DNA of 17,739 bases from an uncultured Pirellulaceae bacterium. GTDB taxonomy: Bacteria; Planctomycetota; Planctomycetia; Pirellulales; Pirellulaceae. Under the pieces are notes generated by a model. It was not told the DNA's origin. It saw only the letters and a program-made list of their open reading frames with translations, and did no database searches. The stretch covers positions 1 through 17,739 of the forward strand of contig CAKQWG010000059.1 in NCBI GenBank assembly GCA_934278005.1, given 5' to 3'. Below are positions 1 to 6,869 of this stretch, one piece after another. Within the stretch, counting starts at the first letter, position 1. Each line of letters starts with the position of its first letter. A program made the translations under genes and the position numbers.

Positions 1-22
1 TAGCCCAGCGGGCGGCACATCC
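1..22. repeat. 22-bp direct repeat shared with the other end of the window
   Basis: Positions 1-22 are identical to 17718-17739, the last 22 bases of the window, in the same orientation. The unit contains a short hairpin (GCCC, AGC, GGGC). Because both copies touch a window edge, the full length of the repeat cannot be seen. It is either an interspersed repeat that ended the assembled sequence on both sides, or an overlap showing a circular molecule. The first is more likely because hisF is present and no replication genes are. Confidence 0.9.
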
Positions 23-31
23 TTGCCGGCC

Positions 32-70
32 GCGTAAGCCGCCGGTGCGTAAGCCGCCGGTGCGCAAGCG
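32..70. repeat. 15-bp tandem repeat, two full copies plus a degenerate third
   Basis: The unit GCGTAAGCCGCCGGT occurs at 32-46 and again at 47-61 with no mismatch. It is followed by GCGCAAGCG at 62-70, which looks like the start of a decayed third copy. The repeat lies downstream of hisF, about 160 bp beyond its stop codon, next to the terminal 22-bp repeat. It looks like part of a GC-rich interspersed repeat rather than a gene; no coding signal was seen in 1-229. Confidence 0.75.
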
Positions 71-181
71 CAAGATACCCCGGTTCAATGACTCGGCATC
101 AACTGCCGCTGCTTTGGGCTCCAGCGCAGCTCGATCGCTGGATTTTCTAACCAACCATTTTTGAACCACCGATCGGGCCGT

Positions 182-193
182 GCCTGCGCAGGC
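182..193. repeat. 12-bp perfect palindrome GCCTGCGCAGGC, copy 1
   Basis: A perfect 12-bp palindrome lies 37 bp beyond the hisF stop codon. The same 12-mer occurs at 6407-6418 and 12154-12165, each time between genes. The flanks of this copy differ from those of the other two. Confidence 0.7.
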
Positions 194-229
194 GGCCGCG
201 CAGCACAACTCAGGGAAATTTGACTCGGC

Positions 230-991
230 TCAGCGCACGCTCACTCCGCGATCTCGCAGATAATCTTTGAGCTGTGGAATGCCAATCGTGTGGAAGTGAA
301 ATACGGAGGCTGCTAACAGGATGGTAGCCCCAGCCTCCACCGCGTCGTAGAAGTGCTCGAGTGTGCCAGCGCCGCCGGACGCGACGATGTGCGCTGAGGT
401 TGCCTGCGTCAGAGCGCGGATGATGGGCAGGTCATAACCGGTCTTGGCACCGTCCCCGGCCTTGCTGGTGGGGAGAATCACCGGCACGCCGAACGAGTCG
501 ACTCGCTTGGCCCACTCGACTGCATCCATACCGGTGCCCGTGCGGCCTCCGTCGATGTACACCTCATAGCCCGAGGGCAATGCGGCGTTGCGATCGACGT
601 CGATCGCCACGGTGACTTTCTCCGCACCGAACTCTTTAACCATCTCGGCAATCACTTGCGGCTTGCGGAAGGCAGCACTGCTGGTCGAGATCTTGTCTGC
701 TCCGGCCTCTAGCACGGCTGCCGCCGAGGCCACATCCGAGATCCCGCCACCTACCGAGAAGGGTACGGTGACGGCTTCGGCGACACGTCTTACAATATCC
801 AGCATCGTACCACGCCCCTCGACGGTCGCCGTGATGTCGAGCAGAGCCAGCTCGTCGGCTCCGGCTAAGCAGTAAGCTCGAGCGCATTCCACCGGATCGC
901 CCGCGTCGCAGATGTCAACGAAGTGTACCCCTTTGACCACTCGACCATTTTGCATGTCCAGGCAAGGCATAATGCTAATCGGCTGAGTCAT
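230..991 (-). CDS. hisF: Imidazole glycerol phosphate synthase cyclase subunit HisF (unusual ammonia-gate residues)
   Basis: A 253-residue (beta/alpha)8-barrel protein matching HisF along its whole length. With HisH, HisF turns PRFAR plus ammonia into imidazole glycerol phosphate and AICAR, in the cytoplasm, linking histidine and purine synthesis. Visible marks are PCLDMQNGRVVKG with catalytic Asp12, VAIDVDRN with catalytic Asp131, DELALLDITA, VGGGI, the phosphate-binding ASGGAG, and a typical LAASVFHF end. Aligned by eye to the Thermotoga maritima enzyme, two of the four salt-bridge residues that gate the ammonia tunnel are changed: Arg5 is Ser6 and Glu167 is Val171, while Glu47 and Lys100 are kept. 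The usual GAGEILLTS is GVPVILPTS. No hisH or other his gene is in the window. The ATG has a good Shine-Dalgarno (GGAAGGAA). It could be a lineage variant or a paralogue. Confidence 0.92.
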   Translation of the reverse strand: MTQPISIMPCLDMQNGRVVKGVHFVDICDAGDPVECARAYCLAGADELALLDITATVEGRGTMLDIVRRVAEAVTVPFSVGGGISDVASAAAVLEAGADKISTSSAAFRKPQVIAEMVKEFGAEKVTVAIDVDRNAALPSGYEVYIDGGRTGTGMDAVEWAKRVDSFGVPVILPTSKAGDGAKTGYDLPIIRALTQATSAHIVASGGAGTLEHFYDAVEAGATILLAASVFHFHTIGIPQLKDYLRDRGVSVR

Positions 992-1042
992 GGCTGTGTT
1001 CCTTCCGTGCGTACCTAGGGAAATCGAGTACGGCGAATATCG

Positions 1043-1071
1043 TTGCGAAAGTAAAAGCCACCTTTTATAAG
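1043..1071 (+). promoter_or_regulatory. Candidate sigma-70-type promoter for the DUF1080 gene
   Basis: TTGCGA at 1043-1048 (4 of 6 to the -35 consensus) and TATAAG at 1066-1071 (5 of 6 to the -10 consensus) are separated by exactly 17 bp. The pair lies in the divergent gap between hisF and the secreted DUF1080 protein, on the plus strand. Transcription would start near 1078, giving an untranslated leader of about 125 nt before the ATG at 1204. Predicted by eye only. Confidence 0.45.
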
Positions 1072-1203
1072 CAGTGCGCCGGCGAGAGGCTAGCGACCTT
1101 GTCCACGAAAACCACGCCGCTTCAAGTTGTAGTTACAATGGTCCCTTGGCTAAATCTAAATTTACAAGAGACTTCACTAGAGACGTCACAGGAACACAAC
1201 AGA

Positions 1204-2757
1204 ATGAACCGCAAACTGTTATGGCTGATCGTGGCTGGCGCCATCGTCGCTGCGCCGCTGCCGACCCGTGCGGCTGATTCCCAGCCCCCGCAAGGATACC
1301 GCTCGATCTTCAACGGCACGGACCTCACTGGATGGTACGGATTGAATCCGCATTTGGTGGTCAAGCTAGAAGGTGACGAGAAAGAGGCTAGTCTAAGATC
1401 GCAGCGGGAGGAGTTCTCGCAGCACTGGCGCGCAGAAGGTGGTGAATTGGTCAACGATGGCCACGGCCCGTATGCGACCAGCGAGGAGGAGTTTGGCGAC
1501 ATCGAGTTCCTCATTGAATACAAGACCGTCGCCAAAGCAGACAGCGGTGTCTATCTGCGTGGTACGCCGCAAGTGCAGATCTGGGACTGGCATCAAGCTT
1601 TCGACCCCAAGAAGCCCACTCGCAAGCCTCATCTCGGTTCAGGTGGGCTATTCAATAATTCGCCGGGCCAGCCAGGCCGCGATCCACTTGTGTTTGCCGA
1701 TAGGCCGTTAGGAGAGTGGAACCAGATGCGAATCCGCCAAATAGGTGACCGCACCTGGGTCTGGCTAAACGATCACTTGGTGGTCGATGGCGCAGTCATG
1801 GAGAATTTCTGGGATAACAGCCAAAAGCTGCCCGCCACTGGACCGATTATGTTGCAAACCCACGGCGGCGAAATTCGTTGGCGAAATCTTTTCGTGCGCG
1901 ATATTCCCGCCGACGAAGCGGCCAAAATCCTGCAAGAGACCGAGCAGCAGCAGTCAGATCTGGGCAGCGCGCTGACCCTGCACGCGTCGTTTGACCACGG
2001 ACTAGATGCCGATTTTTCACGCGGTGACAGAACGTGCTATGTGCGGGCCGGTCAGGTGCTGCAACGAGCCACACCCAATGCAGATGGGCAGCTGGAAGCT
2101 GATGCCGGGCGTTATGGCGGGGCGTTGCATTTTACGAAGAAGAGCAGTTTCCAGCCGATCTTTACGAACGCCGGCGTACTCGACTACAACGCCAAGGATT
2201 GGAACTCAACCGTCTCGGTCTGGCTGAGGCTCAATCCGGACGAAGACCTCGAACCGGGCTATTGCGATCCGATTCAAATCGTCGGAGATAGCGGCAACAA
2301 AGGCTTCATCTTTTTGGAGTTCTCCAAGGATGAAACGCCGCGCTACTTCCGCTACGCCATTCGTCCACTGGTCTCGATCTGGAATCCGAACAACGTTGCT
2401 TGGGATGAGATCCCTTTCGCTGAGCGTCCGATGGTGCAGGTTGAAAAGCCGCAATTCTCACGCGATGCGTGGACGCACGTGGTGTTCACGCTGGAGAACA
2501 TTAACAGCGACACGGCTAAACCGTCGGGCCGCTTGTATATGAACGGCAAGTCGATGGGGGCGATCGAGGATTGGGACTTGACGTTCGACTGGGATCCCGC
2601 TGCGGTACTGATGGTTTTGGGCGCTTCGTACGTGGGCCACATGGATGAGTTAGCCGTGTTTGATCGCGTGCTGAGCGCAGACGAAGTCGAGCAATTGTAT
2701 GGTCTGAGCGACGGCGTCAAAGAGCTCTACGCTCCAGCCTCTGCGCAAGTCAAATAA
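1204..2757 (+). CDS. Secreted DUF1080 (3-keto-disaccharide hydrolase family) protein with C-terminal LamG-like domain
   Basis: A 517-residue exported protein. The chosen ATG follows AGGA (1190-1193) by 10 nt and begins a clear Sec signal peptide (residues 1-24, ending PTRAA); an in-frame TTG at 1099 would put 35 poorly conserved residues before it. Residues 31-232 form a DUF1080 domain: GYRSIFNGTDLTGW, SGVYLRGTPQVQIWD and GPIMLQTHGGEIRWRNLFVR are hallmarks. Residues 258-500 form a second concanavalin-like (LamG/laminin-G-3) domain with WTHVVFTLE, LYMNGK and GHMDELAVFDRVLSADEVEQLY. Some DUF1080 proteins hydrolyse 3-keto-glycosides; others have no proven activity. The partner oxidoreductases (Gfo/Idh/MocA or GMC) that usually make the 3-keto sugar are not in the window. 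Family assignment is firm, substrate unknown. Confidence 0.9.
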   Translation: MNRKLLWLIVAGAIVAAPLPTRAADSQPPQGYRSIFNGTDLTGWYGLNPHLVVKLEGDEKEASLRSQREEFSQHWRAEGGELVNDGHGPYATSEEEFGDIEFLIEYKTVAKADSGVYLRGTPQVQIWDWHQAFDPKKPTRKPHLGSGGLFNNSPGQPGRDPLVFADRPLGEWNQMRIRQIGDRTWVWLNDHLVVDGAVMENFWDNSQKLPATGPIMLQTHGGEIRWRNLFVRDIPADEAAKILQETEQQQSDLGSALTLHASFDHGLDADFSRGDRTCYVRAGQVLQRATPNADGQLEADAGRYGGALHFTKKSSFQPIFTNAGVLDYNAKDWNSTVSVWLRLNPDEDLEPGYCDPIQIVGDSGNKGFIFLEFSKDETPRYFRYAIRPLVSIWNPNNVAWDEIPFAERPMVQVEKPQFSRDAWTHVVFTLENINSDTAKPSGRLYMNGKSMGAIEDWDLTFDWDPAAVLMVLGASYVGHMDELAVFDRVLSADEVEQLYGLSDGVKELYAPASAQVK

Positions 2758-2806
2758 CTTTTGAGCGGCTCGTGATGTGCCTTTGGGTTCAGTAGCCGTT
2801 TGGGTG

Positions 2807-2840
2807 TCAGCCATGTTTCGGACTTCGCATCCATGGCTGA
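2807..2840 (+). terminator. Hairpin 50 bp after the DUF1080 gene, possible terminator
   Basis: TCAGCCATG (2807-2815) pairs perfectly with CATGGCTGA (2832-2840) across a 16-nt loop. It lies downstream of the plus-strand stop codon at 2757. There is no T-run after it, so intrinsic termination is uncertain; it may simply be a repeat hairpin. Confidence 0.3.
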
Positions 2841-2902
2841 TGTCCCTTGCCTCGCAGGAGCGGTAGGCAATGCGATTGGTTCAGAACCGCTCAGTTGAAA
2901 AT

Positions 2903-2931
2903 CTACCGGGACTCAATGTGAGTCCCGGTAG
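2903..2931 (-). terminator. Strong hairpin, intrinsic terminator for the minus strand
   Basis: CTACCGGGACTCA (2903-2915) and TGAGTCCCGGTAG (2919-2931) form a perfect 13-bp stem with a 3-nt loop. Read on the minus strand it is followed at once by ATTTTC, so it would end transcripts coming from the DUF1559 remnant and the large dehydrogenase gene. On the plus strand the following bases (TTGTGC) are a poorer terminator tail, but the hairpin could still act in both directions between these converging genes. Confidence 0.65.
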
Positions 2932-2941
2932 TTGTGCATCG

Positions 2942-3150
2942 TCAGCGCTGGAACTCACAAAATTCGGGCAGCGTTTCACCGAGCAGTAGAGTGTTTGAAG
3001 TACCGTCGGTAATATCGCCATGGCGGATGGTGGGACCACCGCGAGCAAACATTCCGCGGGTGTTGCCTTTGACCGACGTCGATCCCCAACTGTGACTTGG
3101 GCCATAGCCGGGATGCGTAGGGGGAGAGAGGGCTGGGGGAACGGCCGATC
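2942..3150 (-). pseudogene. Fragment of a DUF1559 protein gene
   Basis: On the minus strand, translation of this stretch gives about 65 residues of DUF1559-like sequence, including GYGPSHSWGST, SVKGNTRGMFARGGPTIRHGD, then DGTSNTLLLGETLPEF, and a stop at 2942-2944. DGTSNT followed by LLxGE is a hallmark of the middle of DUF1559 proteins. The prepilin-like N-terminus and the C-terminal histidine/DGSV region are missing, so it cannot be a whole gene. The open frame runs a little further upstream into the end of the dehydrogenase gene, but the similarity fades near 3150. It sits between that gene and the hairpin at 2903-2931, as expected if a former DUF1559 gene lost most of its length by deletion. 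The intact DUF1559 gene at 7482-8507 is clearly a different copy. Confidence 0.7.
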
Positions 3151-3161
3151 TACAAAAAGCG

Positions 3162-5990
3162 CTACGGTTGAAAGAAGCCATGCTGTGCATCGCCATCGGA
3201 CAGTAGATAGGCGACTAGGTCGAGAATCTCTTCCAAGTGTAGATGGTTCACCGTCCCGCTGGGCATGGTGGAAACTTTGGACAGCGAGCGAGCCTCTATG
3301 TCCGCTTGGCGGATCGTCCGCGGCGCATCAAAGGATTGGTGGCTGCGCACCACGAGCACCTCATCGTCTTCCGCTTCGATGTGCCCGAGCACGACCTCTC
3401 CGTCCGAGGTGACGATCTGCGTCGCGGCATACTTGTCGTCGATAACCGCCGAGGGCGAGATGATCGAGTCGAGGATTTCACGCGGCTGCAGTCGCTGGGC
3501 TAGGCCTGTTAAGTTGGGACCGATGCCGGCGTTTTCTTTCTGGAAGCGATGGCACTGGGCGCAGCCGGCTGAGGTAAATAGCGCTTCGCCGCGTTCAAAT
3601 GAGCGGCCTGAGGGCAGTTCAGATAGGTGACCCGCGATGTCTGCCACGTCCCATTCTTTTACGAACTTGCGGTCCGGCTCCATGCCGGCTATCCACTGCC
3701 GCAGAAGCTCGACCGCGCGGTGATCTATGCGACGAGTAAACAGGGGTGGCATCTGCCCTGGCCCGCGGCGGCCGATGCGGGCGAGCAGGACAGACCGCTC
3801 CGGAGCGCCGGGGGCTACGATCTGCGGCTGAGCAATGCCAAAGCTGGCATGCTGCGGGAACTGTGAAATGAGATTCATTTTGTCCAGCGGAGTTGAGTAC
3901 TCGAGCAACATGCGCGAGTTCCCTCCACCGGCTTCCACATGGCAGCCAGCGCAATTGGTGTGCAGATAAGATTTGACTCGCTCGTCCAGAGAGGCGTGCG
4001 AATCGCAGGGATCGACGAGTCGCTGAAGTTGTTCTGGGGGCTTGGGTAGCGGCCCAGTGAACAGACCGATGTGCTCGAGGGTCCGCAGTTGGTTATCGCT
4101 GCGAGCGGGATAGGTGTGCGTACGGTTCATTTGCACTTCGCTCATGCCTAGTACAAAGTTGACCGCTCGGCTGTGGCAGGACAAACACTCGGCTCGAGCT
4201 GGAACGCGCCATGTCGGCTGCTCGCCGACCTGGCCGTCCGCCGCGCTCGACAGGACATTGTCCAACTGCAGGTCTTGACCAGCGGCCTCGACGAGCAGGG
4301 CGTCGTCCTGCGCAGCGTTCCACAGATAAGTGTAGGCCGCCCACTCCCCCTGTTGGCGCGTGAGCAGGCGAGTTTCAATGCGCCGCGAGGCGACCGCTGT
4401 GGGCGAGCCATCTTCCAGCGACAAAGTTTGTAGCAATACGCTGCCATCGGGAAAATTCCAGCCGCGGTGGGAGCTGTAGTCGATCTGTTTGTCATCAGGC
4501 ACAGCCATGAAGCGTTCGGCATGCGCGCCGTCATTCCAGCCGGGAGCGTTGACCGAATAGCCTATCACGCCAGCCGCCACGCGATGTTCGGCGACCGAGT
4601 CAAACAAGCCCGTCTCGCTCAGCTTTCTGGGGAACTCAGAGACTTCGTCGTGCAGCGGCGCAGGTGTGGGCTGCAGACGGTAGATGCCTCCGTCCTCAGC
4701 GTGATCGACCAGCAACAATTCGCCATGATGCGAATTGCAAAAGGCGGCGATCTGCAGTTGCGTGTCGGCAATCTCAGCCTGCCATGTAACTTGGTTGCCG
4801 TCGTGCCGCGCCGCCCAGATCTTCCCCGTCGCATAATCTCCATAGATGTAAGCGCCGGTAAGTTTCGATAGCTGCTGACCTTCGTAGACAACGCCTCCGG
4901 TCAGCGAGCGAGCTTCGATGTGATGGTGTTCCAAGGTGGGCCGCATCAGTTTTCCCGGGCCCAGTTGGCGATTGGCGTAGAAGGGATGGCTGCCTTCGTA
5001 GACGCTCCAGCCATAGTTTTCGCCGCGGCCGATGAGGTGCACGGTCTCCCATAGATCCTGGCCGTTATTGCCCACCCAGATTTGTCCATTGTGTCGATCG
5101 ATGCTCATCCTCCACGGATTGCGCAGGCCGATCGCCCAGAATTCCCCACGCGCCCCGGGTAAGTGCAAAAAAGGATTGTCGGACGGAATCGTGTAAGGCC
5201 GTTCGAGGGTCGCCTGCCGCACGTCGATCCGCAGCACGCCTCCCTGCAATTTGGTGATGTCTTGAGCCGACAGCCAAGCGTCCGAATCGCTGGTGCCGTC
5301 CCCGGAAGTGATATACAGCATGCCGTCGGGGGCAAAGGCCATGCCACCGCCATCGTGCCCCGCAGAATCCCACTCGAGGATAATCAGCTCGCTATCTGCC
5401 GCCACGGGCAGGGCTGCATCGGCATGCCGAGGCACAGTAAATCGCGAGATGCGATTTCTGCGTTGGGGTTGATCGGCAGTGCCATTGCTAAACACAAAGA
5501 CGTAGCCGTTTTGTTCATAGTCTGGATGAAACTCGATGCTGTACACGAGCTGCTTGGGCATCTCCAAAAACAGATGGGTTTCGTTAGCCTCGGACTGATC
5601 GGCTACTCGCAGCAGTCGGGTTGGTCGATCGTCCTCGCCACCTTGCTCGATAACGATAAGCCAATTGGTGCCTGGTTCGGCCGTGATGTACAGTGGGCGT
5701 TTCCAGGCGATGCGCTCAAATTGCTTAACGGCCACCAATGGCAGCGGTGGCTCGGGTGCGCCCACCACTCGCGAGGTGGTCCAGCGAATGCGACTGTCCA
5801 GGCCGTACGTCCGCTCGGCTGCGCTCCGAACGCTGGCCTTTTCGCTGCCGCTTTCGCTGCCGCTTTCGCTGCCGCGGATAGGGATGGAATTTGCTTGTTC
5901 TTTGCGAGCGTCATCTGCGCAGCAGATCGATGCCCCCCAAGCCAAAATAAGCGTTAACCCTACTGCACTAAATAGTGTTCGAGCACTCAT
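3162..5990 (-). CDS. Secreted PQQ-type sugar dehydrogenase fused to three cytochrome c haem sites
   Basis: A 942-residue exported redox protein. Residues 1-25 are a signal peptide. Residues 40-52 are a low-complexity Ser/Glu/Gly linker coded by a 12-bp tandem repeat. Residues about 80-440 form a six-bladed soluble-glucose-dehydrogenase-like propeller (AGHDGGGMAFAPDGMLYITSGDG at 210-232, interrupted here only by notation; GLRNPWRMSID 288-298; GRGENYGWSVYEG 321-333). Residues about 445-770 resemble a planctomycete domain with haem motifs CLSCH (602-606) and CAGCH (680-684). Residues about 795-930 are the PVC-type haem-binding domain with CAQCH (810-814). Electrons from a sugar or other alcohol would pass along the haems to a periplasmic acceptor. 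The ATG at 5990 follows GAGGA by 10 nt. It is transcribed alone toward the terminator at 2903-2931. Substrate and real use of PQQ are not shown by sequence. Confidence 0.88.
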   Translation of the reverse strand: MSARTLFSAVGLTLILAWGASICCADDARKEQANSIPIRGSESGSESGSEKASVRSAAERTYGLDSRIRWTTSRVVGAPEPPLPLVAVKQFERIAWKRPLYITAEPGTNWLIVIEQGGEDDRPTRLLRVADQSEANETHLFLEMPKQLVYSIEFHPDYEQNGYVFVFSNGTADQPQRRNRISRFTVPRHADAALPVAADSELIILEWDSAGHDGGGMAFAPDGMLYITSGDGTSDSDAWLSAQDITKLQGGVLRIDVRQATLERPYTIPSDNPFLHLPGARGEFWAIGLRNPWRMSIDRHNGQIWVGNNGQDLWETVHLIGRGENYGWSVYEGSHPFYANRQLGPGKLMRPTLEHHHIEARSLTGGVVYEGQQLSKLTGAYIYGDYATGKIWAARHDGNQVTWQAEIADTQLQIAAFCNSHHGELLLVDHAEDGGIYRLQPTPAPLHDEVSEFPRKLSETGLFDSVAEHRVAAGVIGYSVNAPGWNDGAHAERFMAVPDDKQIDYSSHRGWNFPDGSVLLQTLSLEDGSPTAVASRRIETRLLTRQQGEWAAYTYLWNAAQDDALLVEAAGQDLQLDNVLSSAADGQVGEQPTWRVPARAECLSCHSRAVNFVLGMSEVQMNRTHTYPARSDNQLRTLEHIGLFTGPLPKPPEQLQRLVDPCDSHASLDERVKSYLHTNCAGCHVEAGGGNSRMLLEYSTPLDKMNLISQFPQHASFGIAQPQIVAPGAPERSVLLARIGRRGPGQMPPLFTRRIDHRAVELLRQWIAGMEPDRKFVKEWDVADIAGHLSELPSGRSFERGEALFTSAGCAQCHRFQKENAGIGPNLTGLAQRLQPREILDSIISPSAVIDDKYAATQIVTSDGEVVLGHIEAEDDEVLVVRSHQSFDAPRTIRQADIEARSLSKVSTMPSGTVNHLHLEEILDLVAYLLSDGDAQHGFFQP
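5841..5876. repeat. 12-bp tandem repeat (three copies) inside the dehydrogenase gene
   Basis: TTCGCTGCCGCT is repeated at 5841-5852 and 5853-5864, with a third copy at 5865-5876 changed in its last base. On the minus strand it codes for the repeated SGSE-type linker just after the signal peptide of the large dehydrogenase. The copies keep the reading frame, so copy number could vary without breaking the protein. Confidence 0.8.
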
Positions 5991-6110
5991 CTGCAGTCAG
6001 TCCTCTCATCGTTGGATACTTGCCCGTGCATCTCATTGAGCGTTAAAAAACAACCGCGATCCACGCGGGGAGCCGCTCTTGCGCGACAATGCCTGGGGCG
6101 ATCGTGGCTG

Positions 6111-6274
6111 GCTGATCGCGTTGCGACCACCACGCATAAGCACCCACGCATAGTTTCGGAACAAAATTAGCCGTTTTGGCTTTAGCCACGGTTGATTAGC
6201 CGTTTTGGCGTTAGCCACGGTTGATTGCAAAACAGGAAACGTATGCATGGGTACTTAGCTTAGCTGATCGCGTT
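6111..6274. mobile_element. MITE-like element: direct repeats, inverted arms and a tandem core
   Basis: The order is symmetrical. The 12-mer GCTGATCGCGTT occurs at 6111-6122 and 6263-6274 in the same orientation. Inside it are two 24-bp inverted arms, 6134-6157 and 6236-6259, matching at about 21 of 23 aligned positions with compensating one-base gaps. Inside the arms are two 29-bp tandem copies (6167-6224). No transposase is encoded. Short terminal inverted repeats inside direct repeats resemble a non-autonomous transposon, but 12 bp is long for a target duplication, so it may be another kind of interspersed repeat. Confidence 0.5.
6167..6224. repeat. 29-bp tandem repeat, two copies
   Basis: Copy 1 (6167-6195) and copy 2 (6196-6224) differ only at unit position 15 (T in copy 1, G in copy 2). 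Each begins TTAGCCGTTTTGGC and ends TTAGCCACGGTTGA, so TTAGCC also recurs within the unit. It forms the core of the larger symmetrical element. Confidence 0.9.
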
Positions 6275-6745
6275 CCAGGACGCGCACAAAGCACTGGCAA
6301 ATTTTGGGGTGCGATCTGCTTGCTGTGGCTGAGGGACTTGAGTTCACAGGCTTTCCAATTGCATGAGAAAATTGGGAGCGCCGGGAGAAAGTTTAGAAGT
6401 GCCGTCGCCTGCGCAGGCCGCGATTATGCGAATTGGGCGGGGGTGTGGTGCAATGGAGTCCCACGCTTTGGTCAAATTGCCTCGTGCATCCGCGGCCCTT
6501 TGCGTCTTTGCGTTTGTTTTTGAACGCAAGTGCGTGAAAGGGCGGAGAGTCGTAGAGTTCAGCCAAAAAACAGGCGCAGCAAGCAGGTCGCACCCAAATT
6601 TTTGAGCACCTCGGATGCTGTTCATGCGAAAACTCTTCGCAAAAGGAATTCTGCGGTGCGATCGAAGAGCGTCGCTCTGTGCGGCTCTGCTAAAACCAAA
6701 CCACCCAGCCTTGCACCGGTTTTAGCTCAGGCATTTGGAATTTGC
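6275..6745. other. Noncoding stretch without a recognisable gene
   Basis: No open frame here shows a family match, a convincing ribosome binding site or consistent codon use. It holds the second copy of the GCCTGCGCAGGC palindrome and an inverted repeat, GCTAAAACC (6689-6697) with GGTTTTAGC (6718-6726), forming a 9-bp stem with a 20-nt loop and no T-run. Together with 5991-6274 it separates two genes transcribed away from each other. Confidence 0.6.
6405..6423. repeat. 19-bp dispersed repeat around palindrome GCCTGCGCAGGC, copy 2
   Basis: TCGCCTGCGCAGGCCGCGA here is identical to the reverse complement of 12149-12167. The similarity continues upstream of the core as AGAAGTG in both copies, after a small gap. 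The two copies are therefore related repeats in opposite orientation, not chance palindromes. Confidence 0.75.
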
Positions 6746-6774
6746 TTGACACGGGCCATTGAACTGCGTTAAGT
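6746..6774 (+). promoter_or_regulatory. Candidate promoter for the lipoprotein gene
   Basis: A perfect -35 hexamer TTGACA (6746-6751) is followed after 17 bp by TTAAGT (6769-6774), a weak -10 (3 of 6). It lies about 95 bp upstream of the lipoprotein start codon on the same strand. A perfect AGGAGG ribosome site follows at 6857-6862. Confidence 0.4.
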
Positions 6775-6869
6775 TGACGGTGCACACGCAGCTCTCATCT
6801 TCTGGGAACGCATGGCATTGTCTCACTTCTGGCTGTTTCGTCTTTTCGAAAAGTGTAGGAGGTTGATGC

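Noticed and set aside
5163..5957. A 264-codon plus-strand frame opposite the PQQ dehydrogenase.
   Set aside because: It is antisense to a gene with clear domain matches, and its predicted protein has no recognisable pattern; long shadow frames are expected in GC-rich genes.
6221..6523. A 100-codon plus-strand frame in the long intergenic region.
   Set aside because: It begins inside the repeat element, has no ribosome site or family features, and its composition looks like noncoding sequence.
6718..6740. GGTTTTAGCTCAGGC as part of a tRNA gene.
   Set aside because: Only a D-arm-like string is present; no acceptor stem, anticodon arm or T-arm could be matched.
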